From a virus, in the IMG/VR virus record IMGVR_UViG_3300030380_004523, positions 1 through 36,530 of that record: DNA of 36,530 bases; one strand, 5' to 3'. Shown one piece after another: positions 22,614-31,452 of this stretch (the first letter of the stretch is position 1; every line of letters begins with the position of its first letter). A program made the translations under genes and the position numbers. The notes below the pieces were generated by a model that saw nothing but the letters and a program-made list of their open reading frames with translations, was not told the origin of the DNA and made no database searches.

Positions 22614-23900
22614 TTAGATGCCTAGTCCTAGTCTGAATGGTGAGTTAGTGGCGTTACTTCCACTCACATCACCGCTGAATCGAGATTGATTATAGGTGAG
22701 CTGTTGTCTGACAATGTCATTACCAGAGACATCATAAGCGCTAGGATCAACAGCAAGCTGAGCAGCTGGCAACATGATTGCACAGCCAAGGCCATCACCT
22801 ATCGGACCAGTACCAATGACGACCTGTCTCAAAGTACGATTGAAGAAGTCGTCATTGATCAAAGTTAGTGGGGTAGAGAGAGTCATGGTGAGCTCCACAA
22901 CTACATCACTGATCTCCATGTCACTCATTGCTAGAATGCTGTTACTATGTCCCATAGGTGTGAGCGTGTTGGTGACTGTTAAACTGAAGTCTTCACAATC
23001 AGCAGTCGTCCGAGCAAGCATATCACCAGTGGTCACAGCAGTGAGTGAGGTTGGTGCTGTGCTCGATAATACCGCGTATGCACCTCTAAAGAATGGAGGT
23101 GAGCCACTGTTATATGTGGGCTCAATAGGTCCACTAGCGTTGCCATGATCATCCTCGATGTGAGCTGATTGATAAGTGAACTCACCCATTAATCGACCAT
23201 TGTCTAAGGTGATGCTTAGAGACTCGAGCACACAACCAAAACAGAAAGTTCTAAAGCCAACGCCATCAACACGAAAGCTCAAGCTGTTCTCTCTAGTGCC
23301 TGTGGCGTTTTGTCCTGGTACATACCAAGTTTGAAGATGACGAATCACCTTTGAACCGGTGAACCCTGCACTAAATGCAGGTGAGAAGTTAACATCACCG
23401 CTATTAGTATCATCAGTGATTGCTGAGTATTCAGCTCTACCACTCAACTCAGCGCCAATGATTGTCCCTACATCATCGTTGTTAGGTCCTGATGATGGAG
23501 TGTATGAGTTAACATTAACTGCTGTAACATTATCAGTTGATACGCTTGGAATACGTGTTTTAAAACCAGCGCCTAAAAGTAAGCCTAGGTAGTTAGCTGA
23601 GTAATCTGCTGAAGCTGTCCCAATGGTCGTGAGGTCTACGCGACACACGACTTGGCCTGTCCTATGACGAACTCTTGAGCCTCCGCTGAAGACTGTGTCT
23701 GGCTCAGGAGGGATTAAGAAGTTACCATCACGCGCATCATTGCGCTCACTGAAGACCGGCTCACCAAAGATGATAATAGGGTCACGCTCACAAGGGATAG
23801 ACGTATAAGATCCACTCTTATCAGGTAAGCCTGTTGATGGTGTTAGAGAACCAAAAGAGCCCTCTGATAATACGCCTAATGTTCTGTGTGTTACTGTCAT
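22614..23900 (-). CDS. Major tail (tube) protein, 428 aa
   Basis: Begins MTVTHRTLGVLSEGSFGSLT and is rich in beta strands, Gly, Ser and Thr. It contains the segment SLSFRVDGVGFRTFCFGCVL then ESLSITLDNGRLMGEFTYQS, a strand pattern typical of tail tube proteins that have an outward insertion. At 428 residues it is longer than the common 150-350. The position between tail terminator and chaperones, and the TAATG overlap with the gene before it, support the role of the tube subunit. No sheath gene exists nearby, in agreement with a non-contractile tail. Confidence 0.75.
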   Translation of the reverse strand: MTVTHRTLGVLSEGSFGSLTPSTGLPDKSGSYTSIPCERDPIIIFGEPVFSERNDARDGNFLIPPEPDTVFSGGSRVRHRTGQVVCRVDLTTIGTASADYSANYLGLLLGAGFKTRIPSVSTDNVTAVNVNSYTPSSGPNNDDVGTIIGAELSGRAEYSAITDDTNSGDVNFSPAFSAGFTGSKVIRHLQTWYVPGQNATGTRENSLSFRVDGVGFRTFCFGCVLESLSITLDNGRLMGEFTYQSAHIEDDHGNASGPIEPTYNSGSPPFFRGAYAVLSSTAPTSLTAVTTGDMLARTTADCEDFSLTVTNTLTPMGHSNSILAMSDMEISDVVVELTMTLSTPLTLINDDFFNRTLRQVVIGTGPIGDGLGCAIMLPAAQLAVDPSAYDVSGNDIVRQQLTYNQSRFSGDVSGSNATNSPFRLGLGI

Positions 23901-24358
23901 TATGCCTCCAAGTAGAGAAGAGTAAATGGTACTGACAACATAAAACTCTGCTCATCAGTATCGATGGGACCATAGATGGGTGGATCCGGTATCACTGATA
24001 ATATACCAGTCGTAGCCAGAGAATAGTTGGGTCCTTTTAGTTTTAGCAGGATATACTCGGCATCCTCAGCAGCTAGGCGCTGAAGGTAGAGAGTATCAGA
24101 CTGAGGCACATCATAGCGCACGTCACATGATACCTGTACACGTCTACGACCTGACAAACCTGCAGCGCCATCATCCTCTGGAAAGGCCTCAAGAGATAGT
24201 TGGAAGTATCTGGTACTATTAAAGCGCTGATCAAGTGGGCTGACAGCGCCGTTGGCTCTATTGTGACACACAAAACCATGATGAATGTCTGACTTTGGTG
24301 TGATGCTCATGATCTGATCTTCGAGAAAAGTCAGCGCTGAGTAGATACCTTGACTCAT
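23900..24358 (-). CDS. Tail terminator-like protein, 152 aa
   Basis: Short alpha/beta protein with an N-terminal helix (IYSALTFLEDQIMSI), a strand region YFQLSLEAFPEDDG and RRRVQVSCDVRYDV, and a final strand SFMLSVPFTLLYLEA. Tail terminators and connector stoppers have this size and fold and sit just before the tail tube gene. The start overlaps the preceding stop as ATGA and the end overlaps the tube gene start as TAATG. The name is by synteny and strand pattern. Confidence 0.6.
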   Translation of the reverse strand: MSQGIYSALTFLEDQIMSITPKSDIHHGFVCHNRANGAVSPLDQRFNSTRYFQLSLEAFPEDDGAAGLSGRRRVQVSCDVRYDVPQSDTLYLQRLAAEDAEYILLKLKGPNYSLATTGILSVIPDPPIYGPIDTDEQSFMLSVPFTLLYLEA

Positions 24359-24855
24359 GGCATTAACTTTTTTCTTATCTCAATATCTATTGATCTAACC
24401 AACACATCAACATCAGACAGAGATAATCCTAAAAATTCCCGTTTTTCATTAACAGCATATCCATACATACCATGAGGATTTAAGCCTATCAAAAAGTAAG
24501 CATGTGTTGCCTCTTGAACTTCAAGACTATTCATCATGTTGCCACTGAGCACCAGGTCAACTTCAGCGCTATCTGATGAACTACCACGTTTTCTAGATTC
24601 ATGTTTATATTGTTTATATCCACCGCTATAAAAAACACCGCCTTTTGTCTTCACTCCACCTTTTGGCTTAAGCCTAGCTCCTTTATTAGCAACATAGAGA
24701 GGCTTTGTAGAGTAAGGCTTAAATGGCATATTGTGAGCATCAAGACCCTTGGCTGTTCTCATTTTAATAGCTGCCAGTGTATTCATAGCTAAGCGCATTG
24801 TGTCGCGCCTAGTCCATAAAGATCTAGGAAGATTTAAATTTAATAATGTAGCCAT
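24355..24855 (-). CDS. Neck / tail completion protein (gpG or HK97 gp10-like), 166 aa
   Basis: Contains the stretch GLDAHNMPFKPYSTKPLYVA, a Lys/Gly-rich loop and VDLVLSGNMMNSLEVQEA, followed by a small beta-helix end. The order TakGlDa-x-PF-x-PYS ... LSGxMxxSL is characteristic of the virion morphogenesis/tail completion family that lies between head connector and tail terminator. It joins the tail to the filled head. The ATG is preceded by a short gap after the neck gene. Confidence 0.65.
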   Translation of the reverse strand: MATLLNLNLPRSLWTRRDTMRLAMNTLAAIKMRTAKGLDAHNMPFKPYSTKPLYVANKGARLKPKGGVKTKGGVFYSGGYKQYKHESRKRGSSSDSAEVDLVLSGNMMNSLEVQEATHAYFLIGLNPHGMYGYAVNEKREFLGLSLSDVDVLVRSIDIEIRKKLMP

Positions 24856-24857
24856 GA

Positions 24858-25805
24858 TTAGTGCCTCATCCCTCTAGCAATTTTAAAGAATGAATCATTC
24901 TCACTTTTGGTGTAGTTCTTATATGACGCCCTAAAGTCTGTGGAGCTCCCTCCCTCTCTTCTTAGATTCTCCTCACCTGCATCTACAACGCCATCGCCAT
25001 CTAGGTCGAGAGTGACAGACCTTAAAGCTAGGTCTAGCATCTCATGATATCGAGCTCTCATCTTCTCAGCGCCGTCAAACTGCATGTTCATCTCATAGAT
25101 GTGAGCAGCTGCACAGTAGACATGGGCTCGCTTAAATGACTGCTGATTGAAGACCTCATCTTCTGTTATGCCATCAGGAACTACATGATCTCTGATTGCT
25201 AGTATCATCTCATCTAGTGAAGCTCTGATCTGAGGGGCAAAGTCACTCTGACGACGTGGAACCATATCAGCTAGATTAGCCATCGAGCCCACTAGCTCAT
25301 CATGATCTAAACCAGTGTCAAAGGGTCGAGGGGTGACTTTAAGCAGTCCTGTCTCAACTCTTTTAGCGCCTACGATATCATCATAAGCTATAGTGTATGG
25401 ATAGACTCCTGATGTACCTGTGTTAGCAGATCCTATATCAACATAGCTCATAGCAAAGTTTAGAGTTGCTGATGTGCTGAGATCAATCTCTCTTGGTAGA
25501 GGCTCGGCTAATATAGCAGTCCCTGTTACGAGTCTAACTACTTTCACAGCATAGTATGTATCAGCTGAGGTCTTAAGATATGCTCTGACTTCATCACGCT
25601 CGAGCGCTGATCCTATCGCTCCACTAGTTGTGAGTGTCCTTCGATCATTGGCTACTGCTGTGATAGTTACATCAGCTCTGCTCTGTGCAAAGATGCCATT
25701 GAAGTCACCACCGGTAAACTTGACTGTAAGCGTTGGATTGTTTGTATATGGTCTTGGTGGGTCCCAGACAAAATGACAATTCTGATTAGTTATTGTCTTC
25801 TTCAT
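24858..25805 (-). CDS. Head-tail adaptor protein with a canonical EF-hand loop, 315 aa
   Basis: The N-terminal half (1-160) is beta-rich. The C-terminal half is helical (DEMILAIRDHVVP, RAHVYCAAAHIYEMNMQFDG, AEKMRARYHEMLDLALRS), the usual makeup of head-tail adaptors. Residues 267-278 (DLDGDGVVDAGE) form a perfect 12-position calcium-binding loop, with Asp at 1, 3, 5 and 9 and Glu at 12. The ATG overlaps the preceding stop (ATGA). Calcium could stabilise the neck. The adaptor role is from position between the minor head and completion genes. Confidence 0.6.
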   Translation of the reverse strand: MKKTITNQNCHFVWDPPRPYTNNPTLTVKFTGGDFNGIFAQSRADVTITAVANDRRTLTTSGAIGSALERDEVRAYLKTSADTYYAVKVVRLVTGTAILAEPLPREIDLSTSATLNFAMSYVDIGSANTGTSGVYPYTIAYDDIVGAKRVETGLLKVTPRPFDTGLDHDELVGSMANLADMVPRRQSDFAPQIRASLDEMILAIRDHVVPDGITEDEVFNQQSFKRAHVYCAAAHIYEMNMQFDGAEKMRARYHEMLDLALRSVTLDLDGDGVVDAGEENLRREGGSSTDFRASYKNYTKSENDSFFKIARGMRH

Positions 25806-26701
25806 TTCTTACCACCTTTATTCGCGTTGCTGATGTCTTTACTAGTTGCTAGATCGAGATCAGCAGCTTGCACAAATGACTCTGTGACCGGTGACCATGA
25901 GTGTCTGCAATTATAGCCTCCACAGCTAGTCTTCACAGCTAGGCCTTGACCGTTGCGTAGCTTGCTCATCTGCTTGTCATCGACCACTTTATTTATCAGC
26001 GCCTTGCAAAATGGTCTGGTGAGACCATCACGCGGGCCGGTGTAGAGATAGTTAGTAAGCCCAACCTCATCAGCGATTCTAGCTGTGACTGTTCGCCCAT
26101 ACTGACTTATACGTGTCTTAACCTCAGTGAGCTGTCTACCCTCTGAGCTTTCTAGTCTCTGATTAAGATCACTCTTAACGATAGAGAGAGGGACTTCAGT
26201 TGATAGAGCTAACAGTGCATCACGTGTAGCTCGCTTGAAGTCTGGGATGATCACGTCCTCAAATACTGCGCTAGCGCTTTGAGCTTGGATCAGGTCAAGT
26301 TGAGGAAGCATCTGAGGATTGTATTCTAGTCCTAGAACCTCAAATGATTTCTCAACACTTGCTCTGATTTTATCAGACGATTCAATAAAGTCATCGATGG
26401 CTAGACCTAAGCCACCTCTTAGAATCAAGTCTAAGAGTTGTTCATCATCGAAGCTTAATAAAAGCTCAGGCTCAGTCGATACTGACGCCATCTCGATAAT
26501 GCTAACTAGGTCTTTTCGAGCTTTCGCGAGAGATGTTTTAAATGCTCGCTCAGCTTGAACCTCTGCCTTTAATTGATCTCGTCTTGATCGGACTAGTTGA
26601 GCCACAGGACCACGCTGACCCTTAACCTGACGGGTAAGATCTGCAATAGCCTCTTCATCTGCATCAATCTCAGAGAGTTGATGGTGGCTCAACATATCCA
26701 T
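25802..26701 (-). CDS. Minor head protein, Mu gpF-like head morphogenesis domain, 299 aa
   Basis: Residues about 1-190 are helical and charged. The C-terminus has the family signature: NYLYTGPRDGLTRPFCKAL, then KLRNGQGL, then CGGYNCRHSWSPV. The Y-x-GP-D-x-TRPFC ... GGYNCRHxW pattern is seen in Mu gpF/SPP1 gp7-type proteins, minor head proteins present in a few copies near the portal. Cys and His residues there may bind metal. It lies directly after the capsid gene, unlike SPP1, where it precedes it. Confidence 0.8.
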   Translation of the reverse strand: MDMLSHHQLSEIDADEEAIADLTRQVKGQRGPVAQLVRSRRDQLKAEVQAERAFKTSLAKARKDLVSIIEMASVSTEPELLLSFDDEQLLDLILRGGLGLAIDDFIESSDKIRASVEKSFEVLGLEYNPQMLPQLDLIQAQSASAVFEDVIIPDFKRATRDALLALSTEVPLSIVKSDLNQRLESSEGRQLTEVKTRISQYGRTVTARIADEVGLTNYLYTGPRDGLTRPFCKALINKVVDDKQMSKLRNGQGLAVKTSCGGYNCRHSWSPVTESFVQAADLDLATSKDISNANKGGKK

Positions 26702-26703
26702 TC

Positions 26704-27714
26704 TTAGATACAGCCTGTTAGGACATAACCAAGAGTAGCATCAATGAGCTTCATCTGATGAACCTCCTCTGCATAGACATAACGGCGTGTTGAGTCGAGA
26801 CTGTCATACTGACCAGCCTGCATGCCACCAAACTCTAAGTTAACTGCAGCCGTAGGCATACCCTTGACGTTGCCAGACTTTTGCACGATGGCGTCTGATC
26901 CTCGGAGGATACCCATGAAGATCTTGGCATCATCCCAGATTGCAGACTCAACAGCAGCTGCACCAGGTACAGCTGTGTCACGTAGTGCTTGACCTACATA
27001 GACGTTAGGAATACCGAGAATGTCACGAAGTACAGACTTGACAGCTTCATCAGAGAGGATCTGATTAGCACCACCAGCTACACCAACAGTAGCTCCACCA
27101 CCTACTTGAACATATCCACGCACTTCAGGATTACGAGCTAAAGCGCGGAAAGTCTTACGACCTAGGATGATGCTGTCTGGGTTAATGCCATGAGCATTAG
27201 CAAAGACTTTATCCTTGATGGTATCGAGGAACGTTAGAGGCTCAGCGCCTACGGCGTCAAACTTAGTGCCTACAATTTCAGTCTGTGCAGCGAAATTGCC
27301 AGCACTATCAAAGAGTACATCAGCAGCACGAACCTCTTTAGCGAGCTTCATCACTCGGCTTACTTTACGAGCAAGACGCGCCTCTTCACTGCCGGGATAC
27401 TGACTATCGAAGATATCTTCCATAGCGATACTATCAGACGCTGCATAGATCTTAGCTTTGAACGTCTGTGAGGTACGATCGAAACCGCCGATGGTTGCAC
27501 GTGATGCACCTGGTGCACGCTCGAGATCAAGACCTGCGCCGGCTCCCATGAAGTTGCGTGACTCTTCGAGAAGAATAGTCCCTGATCGCTCAGGCACTTT
27601 GATTGTCTCAAAGATGTCATTGGCAATAAGCTGACTGTCACTAGGTACTGCCTCTACTACGAGGCTAGTTAGGATCTGATCTACTGGGTGTAGATTACTA
27701 TATGAACTCGCCAT
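26704..27714 (-). CDS. Major capsid protein, 336 aa
   Basis: Starts MASSYSNLHPVDQILTSLVV and has the typical course of HK97-fold capsids: an N-terminal arm, an E-loop region with AGAGLDLERAPGASRATI, a spine helix (ARLARKVSRVMKLAKEVRAA), an A-domain with NPDSIILGRKTFRALARNPE, and a late loop SAIWDDAKIFMGILRGSD. Location after protease/scaffold and decoration genes and the length agree. The upstream ATG has a GGAGTAAATC RBS. It builds the icosahedral shell. Confidence 0.85.
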   Translation of the reverse strand: MASSYSNLHPVDQILTSLVVEAVPSDSQLIANDIFETIKVPERSGTILLEESRNFMGAGAGLDLERAPGASRATIGGFDRTSQTFKAKIYAASDSIAMEDIFDSQYPGSEEARLARKVSRVMKLAKEVRAADVLFDSAGNFAAQTEIVGTKFDAVGAEPLTFLDTIKDKVFANAHGINPDSIILGRKTFRALARNPEVRGYVQVGGGATVGVAGGANQILSDEAVKSVLRDILGIPNVYVGQALRDTAVPGAAAVESAIWDDAKIFMGILRGSDAIVQKSGNVKGMPTAAVNLEFGGMQAGQYDSLDSTRRYVYAEEVHQMKLIDATLGYVLTGCI

Positions 27715-27724
27715 GATTTACTCC

Positions 27725-28117
27725 TTAGGGCTCTACGATGACCGGACCAAGGAACATGACTTGAATCTGATCACCTGCTACGGCTGACTTTTGATTGATA
27801 TTTGGGATCATGCGACACACTGCGAAGTCACCAGATGCTACAGGCTCAACACGACCAGTGGCCGCCGTTACGCACTTAAGACGGGGTTCAGTGTTGGCAG
27901 TGATAGCACCGCCAGCAATGGCGCGACTAAGACCAAAAGTGACAACGTCAACAGGTTCACCTGCTGATGCTCCACGCTGTGCGATGCCTACGCAAGTCTT
28001 GTCTGTTCCTATGGCTGTCACTTGGACTTTGCCATTGGCGTCAAGAGACACAAGCGCAAATTCAGTGATAGCAGCGCCGGCAATGAATGATTGAATAATC
28101 TGATTTGAATCAGCCAT
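27725..28117 (-). CDS. Capsid decoration / cement protein (DUF2190-like), 130 aa
   Basis: Small beta protein starting SNQIIQSFIAGAAITEFALV, then GKVQVTAIGTDKTCVGIAQR, GEPVDVVTFGLSRAIAGGAI and a closing GDQIQVMFLGPVIVEP. The phrases G-A-x-I-x-x-x-L-V and VGIAxxxAxAGExVxV are the hallmark of the small decoration proteins found between protease and capsid genes. It should bind the outside of the mature capsid and stabilise it. Gene spacing to both neighbours is below ten bases. Confidence 0.8.
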   Translation of the reverse strand: MADSNQIIQSFIAGAAITEFALVSLDANGKVQVTAIGTDKTCVGIAQRGASAGEPVDVVTFGLSRAIAGGAITANTEPRLKCVTAATGRVEPVASGDFAVCRMIPNINQKSAVAGDQIQVMFLGPVIVEP

Positions 28118-28119
28118 GA

Positions 28120-29571
28120 TCAGCCTCCAAAAGCTTTCATATAATAGTCAGGATTGTCAGCGCGGAACTCAGCCAACGCCTCAGAATAAGTGATGCTCTT
28201 CTCTGTTGAGAGCTTGCGTACTGCCAAGTCAAGCGACTGCTTAGTGACCTCAGCGCCACTAGCACCATGGCCGATTTCAGCCAACGGTACTGATGAGCCA
28301 GACTCACGAGAGCTAAACATCTGCCAGAACTCAGGCTGAATCTCTCGGAGCTCCCAAGCCTTCTCAGCAGTAGCTTTCTCACTTGGTGAGACCTTGCCCT
28401 CACTAAGAAGCATGTCGACTGCTCGACCACACTCTACAGCATCACGCTCTGAGCGTAATTTCTTGATCTCTGCATCCTGAGCGCTGACCTTTTCATTCAG
28501 CGCTTGGATCTCAGAGAGCATCATGGGTGATAGATCTTCGCTCATCTTGTAGTCCTTCTTTTCTGCCTTCTCTTCATGATCAGGAGTGTGAGCCAACTTC
28601 TCAGCCTTCTCATCATCCTTCTCTTCTTTTAGAGATTCATCTTTGTCGTCTTTTGACTCTGTTTTGAGTGAAGCTTCAGCGTCTTGCTTCATCGCTTTAA
28701 TTTGGTCTTCGAGCTCTTTGACCATCTCATCCTTAGCGATGAGCATCTGCTTGAGCTCTTCAGGTGACATGCTATCAATGCTGTCCATCTGAATCTCCTC
28801 TGTTAGTGTTACTCGATCTATCTGGTCATGTGACTGTGCAGGTCGAGGGGTAAGAGTAATAGCTAGGAGCTGAGCGTCTCCGACTTTGGAGCCTCCTAGT
28901 CTATCGAATACTTCACCGGCTAAGAACTCAGGTGATGACCAGAGCACACCGCCGGCTTTAGTAACTACATCAAGACCACGCTCATTATATGCAGGTGTTG
29001 CATAGAGCCCATCGTCTCTAAGGTCGAGATCAATGATGAGGCCTAGCGCGTTGCCTGATTCGGGTGGCGCTGGTGATCCTGATTGGAAAGGTGAGGTTGC
29101 ATGTTGCCAGTCTATAATGACAGGGTCATTCTCTTTACGAGCATTGAACACTCTGACCATCTCAGTAAGCATCTCATGATCGATCTCTTTACCGATGGCG
29201 TCACCGCTCATACGAGAAGACACTTGACCTAAGCCCAAAGTCTTAAACGGCTTACCAATGGTGAGCCCTTCAGGTATGTCATAGCGTGGGGCCTCGGAGA
29301 GTTGCAAAGCCTCACCATAGGCTCTAAGAGATTGAGTCTTCTTATCTGCTGCATCCATCTGTTTTACGATCTTTCTAGCCCATGAGAATCCGGCATCACC
29401 ACCCCATCCATGCCAAGCTTGCCAGCCTTTACCCTGATCACTCCAGGTTGATCCCTGCTTGTCAACTTCATGGCGTGTGAAGTAAGCTAACATACGCTTG
29501 ACGGTATCGGGTGAGAGCGTCTTGTGACTCTGGCTTACTTGCTCTGACTTCAAGCGCTCGAGCAGCTGCAT
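28120..29571 (-). CDS. Prohead protease/scaffold fusion (Mu gpI-like), 483 aa
   Basis: Residues about 20-65 (LSPDTVKRMLAYFTRHEVDK, then WQAWHGWGGDAGFSWARK) are the second half of a conserved phage domain whose first half is in the overlapping upstream gene. Residues about 85-260 match the Mu I-type protease (VIIDWQHA, NALGLIIDLDLRDDGLYATP, VLWSSPEFL). The rest is a charged coiled-coil scaffold (about 270-385) and a helical end. His in DWQHA and Ser in SSPEF are likely catalytic. ATG 29571 follows AGGGAG; a GTG is directly before it. The protein shapes the prohead and is then cleaved. Confidence 0.8.
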   Translation of the reverse strand: MQLLERLKSEQVSQSHKTLSPDTVKRMLAYFTRHEVDKQGSTWSDQGKGWQAWHGWGGDAGFSWARKIVKQMDAADKKTQSLRAYGEALQLSEAPRYDIPEGLTIGKPFKTLGLGQVSSRMSGDAIGKEIDHEMLTEMVRVFNARKENDPVIIDWQHATSPFQSGSPAPPESGNALGLIIDLDLRDDGLYATPAYNERGLDVVTKAGGVLWSSPEFLAGEVFDRLGGSKVGDAQLLAITLTPRPAQSHDQIDRVTLTEEIQMDSIDSMSPEELKQMLIAKDEMVKELEDQIKAMKQDAEASLKTESKDDKDESLKEEKDDEKAEKLAHTPDHEEKAEKKDYKMSEDLSPMMLSEIQALNEKVSAQDAEIKKLRSERDAVECGRAVDMLLSEGKVSPSEKATAEKAWELREIQPEFWQMFSSRESGSSVPLAEIGHGASGAEVTKQSLDLAVRKLSTEKSITYSEALAEFRADNPDYYMKAFGG

Positions 29572-30049
29572 CACTTGCTCCCTTGGATGGCGTGAAGTCT
29601 ATGTGGTCATACTTCTTAGGACTGAGCTGTTCTGACTTCTTCTCTGACTTCTCTCTCTTCTGAGGGTGACCTGTGGGTAGTAAGTCGAGGTCACCTGTAT
29701 AGGCCTTCTTACGTTGACCTGTGGCGACAAGCTTTAAGAATGTTCTCACACGTGCAAGCGCCCATTGTGTCCTAGTCATACCCGGTCGATGACTTACACT
29801 GAATGCACCTGCACCACGTCTAAAGACAGCCTTAAGACTGCCAAGGTCAACACGTCTACTCTTCTTAGTGAATCGAGCATTATGTTTATCTCTCATACCC
29901 TCGAGAGCTTTCACTGCCTTCTCTGAGATCTCGATGCCACCACGTGAGCCACTAGCTGAGCCTTTTGGATTGCTCTTGCTACCCTTGACTCGATCTGATT
30001 TAGGCGCTGGTGTCTGAGCTTTGGTGCGTTTCTTAATGCTCTTAACCAT
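29468..30049 (-). CDS. Phage morphogenesis-associated basic protein with half of a split domain, 193 aa
   Basis: A Lys/Ser-rich N-terminus (1-40) is followed by GSLKAVFRRGAGAFSVSHRP and GMTRTQWALARVRTFLKLVA, then DLDLLPTGHP. I associate this motif set with phage family DUF5824 from memory. The end reads GASDAAARALEVRASKPESQ, which in related proteins leads on to the PDTVKRM...RHEVDK segment. Here that segment is in the +1 frame of the protease gene, and this frame runs on only 16 residues to a stop at 29468. The overlap is 104 bases. The start overlaps the portal stop by eight bases. Function: probably virion morphogenesis near the portal. Confidence 0.65.
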   Translation of the reverse strand: MVKSIKKRTKAQTPAPKSDRVKGSKSNPKGSASGSRGGIEISEKAVKALEGMRDKHNARFTKKSRRVDLGSLKAVFRRGAGAFSVSHRPGMTRTQWALARVRTFLKLVATGQRKKAYTGDLDLLPTGHPQKREKSEKKSEQLSPKKYDHIDFTPSKGASDAAARALEVRASKPESQDALTRYRQAYVSLLHTP

Positions 30050-31445
30050 TCTCGCGTCTCCTTCTGATCAGTTGCTCAGTGAGTGCTGACACAGCACCAC
30101 CACCACCGATACTAGACACTCGAGAGATAGCTGAGCGCTGTGCATCCTCAGGTAGGTCACCAGCTCCTAACCTTTCTCTGATTGCTCTCTCGAGATCATC
30201 ATCAGGAGTAAGCAGACCAGATTGAACAAGACCAGGTAACATCCCTAGTGAGTCAGCCAAGTCATCAGTGTCTAGTCCTGTGTGGGTGAGCTTTGGCAGT
30301 TTGCTAGGATAGCCATAATTCCAACGTATCAGCCGGCCTATGGTCCCACCTCCCCGCCTATCAACACCACTAGCCTGAGATGCTACGAGATCACAAAGAT
30401 TAATAGCAGCACGTCTAAAGATTGATAGGTGGATCTCACCAACACTACGAGCGCCGGTCTCAGTGTTTCCAAGGTCAGCAAACTGAGCGAGGAAAGCACT
30501 AGCAATCTGTGAATCACATTTAGTGATAATGTTGATAGGTCCATCAGCGTATAGGTTAGGTGTAGCTGCATAGGTGTCAAACTTGACTGCAGCGTTCTCA
30601 ACTAGATAGCTTTGCTCAGCGCTGATAAATGCCTGTGCTTGTGCTTCAGCGTCATTGATCATCGAGTCAATGTCACCATCACTGAGGCCTAAAGACTCAG
30701 CTTGTGAACGGTCGACTACCACCTTAGGTGATGGCACTGCCCAACGGTCTAGCCCTACACACATAAGGTTAGCGACACGTTGCTTAGTACGCCACCACCA
30801 CCACACAGGCCTCAGCATACCGACGCCCTCAAAGTTTGAACCTGTTTTATTGAGGGTGAGTAAGAGGAGCTTATTAGCTGGTATAGGGCTAGGCTGTTTA
30901 CCTATGCCCACTGTGTTTTGAAGTACACCATCTAGTCTTTGATTATCACGTGACAACCATTGTGAATGAGCTGATGGTTCACGATCTGCATAGTGTGACA
31001 GCCACACTCTGATTCTACCATCTGAGTCAGGCCCGACCTTGTAGATCTCCTCGGCGTAACGATATCCCAAGGGTATAAACTCTAGGAGGTAAGCAAGTTG
31101 CTCTTCCCATGAGATAGACATCTGGCCTGAGAATCCATCTAGGCCCCAACACTCATTGGCATATCTAGCGAGCTCATCAGCTACCTCATCATTCTCAACG
31201 CCAGGCTCCCAACGCCAGGAGGCAGAGAGGAGAGTCTGTCTTAGCATGTGCCAAGATCGTCTGACTATGGGATCAGTCCTCATCATCTCTTCAGCTTCAG
31301 TGACCCAATTGAGGCCAGTGAGCTGAGGGTTGTTCTCTTTACCAGTGATGTTACCACCGGAGAGTTCAGTACCTGAAATCCCTTTCACCCCTAAACGTGG
31401 GTGCAGTGCTTTAAGGTGTTTGGGTGGCCTCTGTTCGTCTATCAT
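30042..31445 (-). CDS. Portal protein (DUF935/Mu gp29-like), 467 aa
   Basis: Contains TDPIVRRSWHMLRQTLLSAS followed by WRWEPG, a typical portal opening (D-P-x-V-R-x-x-x-x-x-R). It then has FIPLGYRYAEEIYKV, a region with NKLLLLTLNKTGSNFEGVGM, then LRPVWWWW, and a C-terminal clip/crown part with GLDTDDLADSLGMLPGLVQS. The GxGMLRPxxWW phrase is shared by many Mu-type portals. It forms the dodecameric ring at the packaging vertex. Its Shine-Dalgarno lies partly in a hairpin at 31453-31484. It is separated from the terminase genes by a four-gene accessory block. Confidence 0.85.
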   Translation of the reverse strand: MIDEQRPPKHLKALHPRLGVKGISGTELSGGNITGKENNPQLTGLNWVTEAEEMMRTDPIVRRSWHMLRQTLLSASWRWEPGVENDEVADELARYANECWGLDGFSGQMSISWEEQLAYLLEFIPLGYRYAEEIYKVGPDSDGRIRVWLSHYADREPSAHSQWLSRDNQRLDGVLQNTVGIGKQPSPIPANKLLLLTLNKTGSNFEGVGMLRPVWWWWRTKQRVANLMCVGLDRWAVPSPKVVVDRSQAESLGLSDGDIDSMINDAEAQAQAFISAEQSYLVENAAVKFDTYAATPNLYADGPINIITKCDSQIASAFLAQFADLGNTETGARSVGEIHLSIFRRAAINLCDLVASQASGVDRRGGGTIGRLIRWNYGYPSKLPKLTHTGLDTDDLADSLGMLPGLVQSGLLTPDDDLERAIRERLGAGDLPEDAQRSAISRVSSIGGGGAVSALTEQLIRRRRENG

Positions 31446-31452
31446 ATGGACC

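Noticed and set aside
29468-29571. Overlap interpreted as a standard -1 frameshift like the tail chaperone pair
   Set aside because: The required shift is +1 (or -2), no slippery heptamer is seen, and the downstream frame has its own strong RBS.
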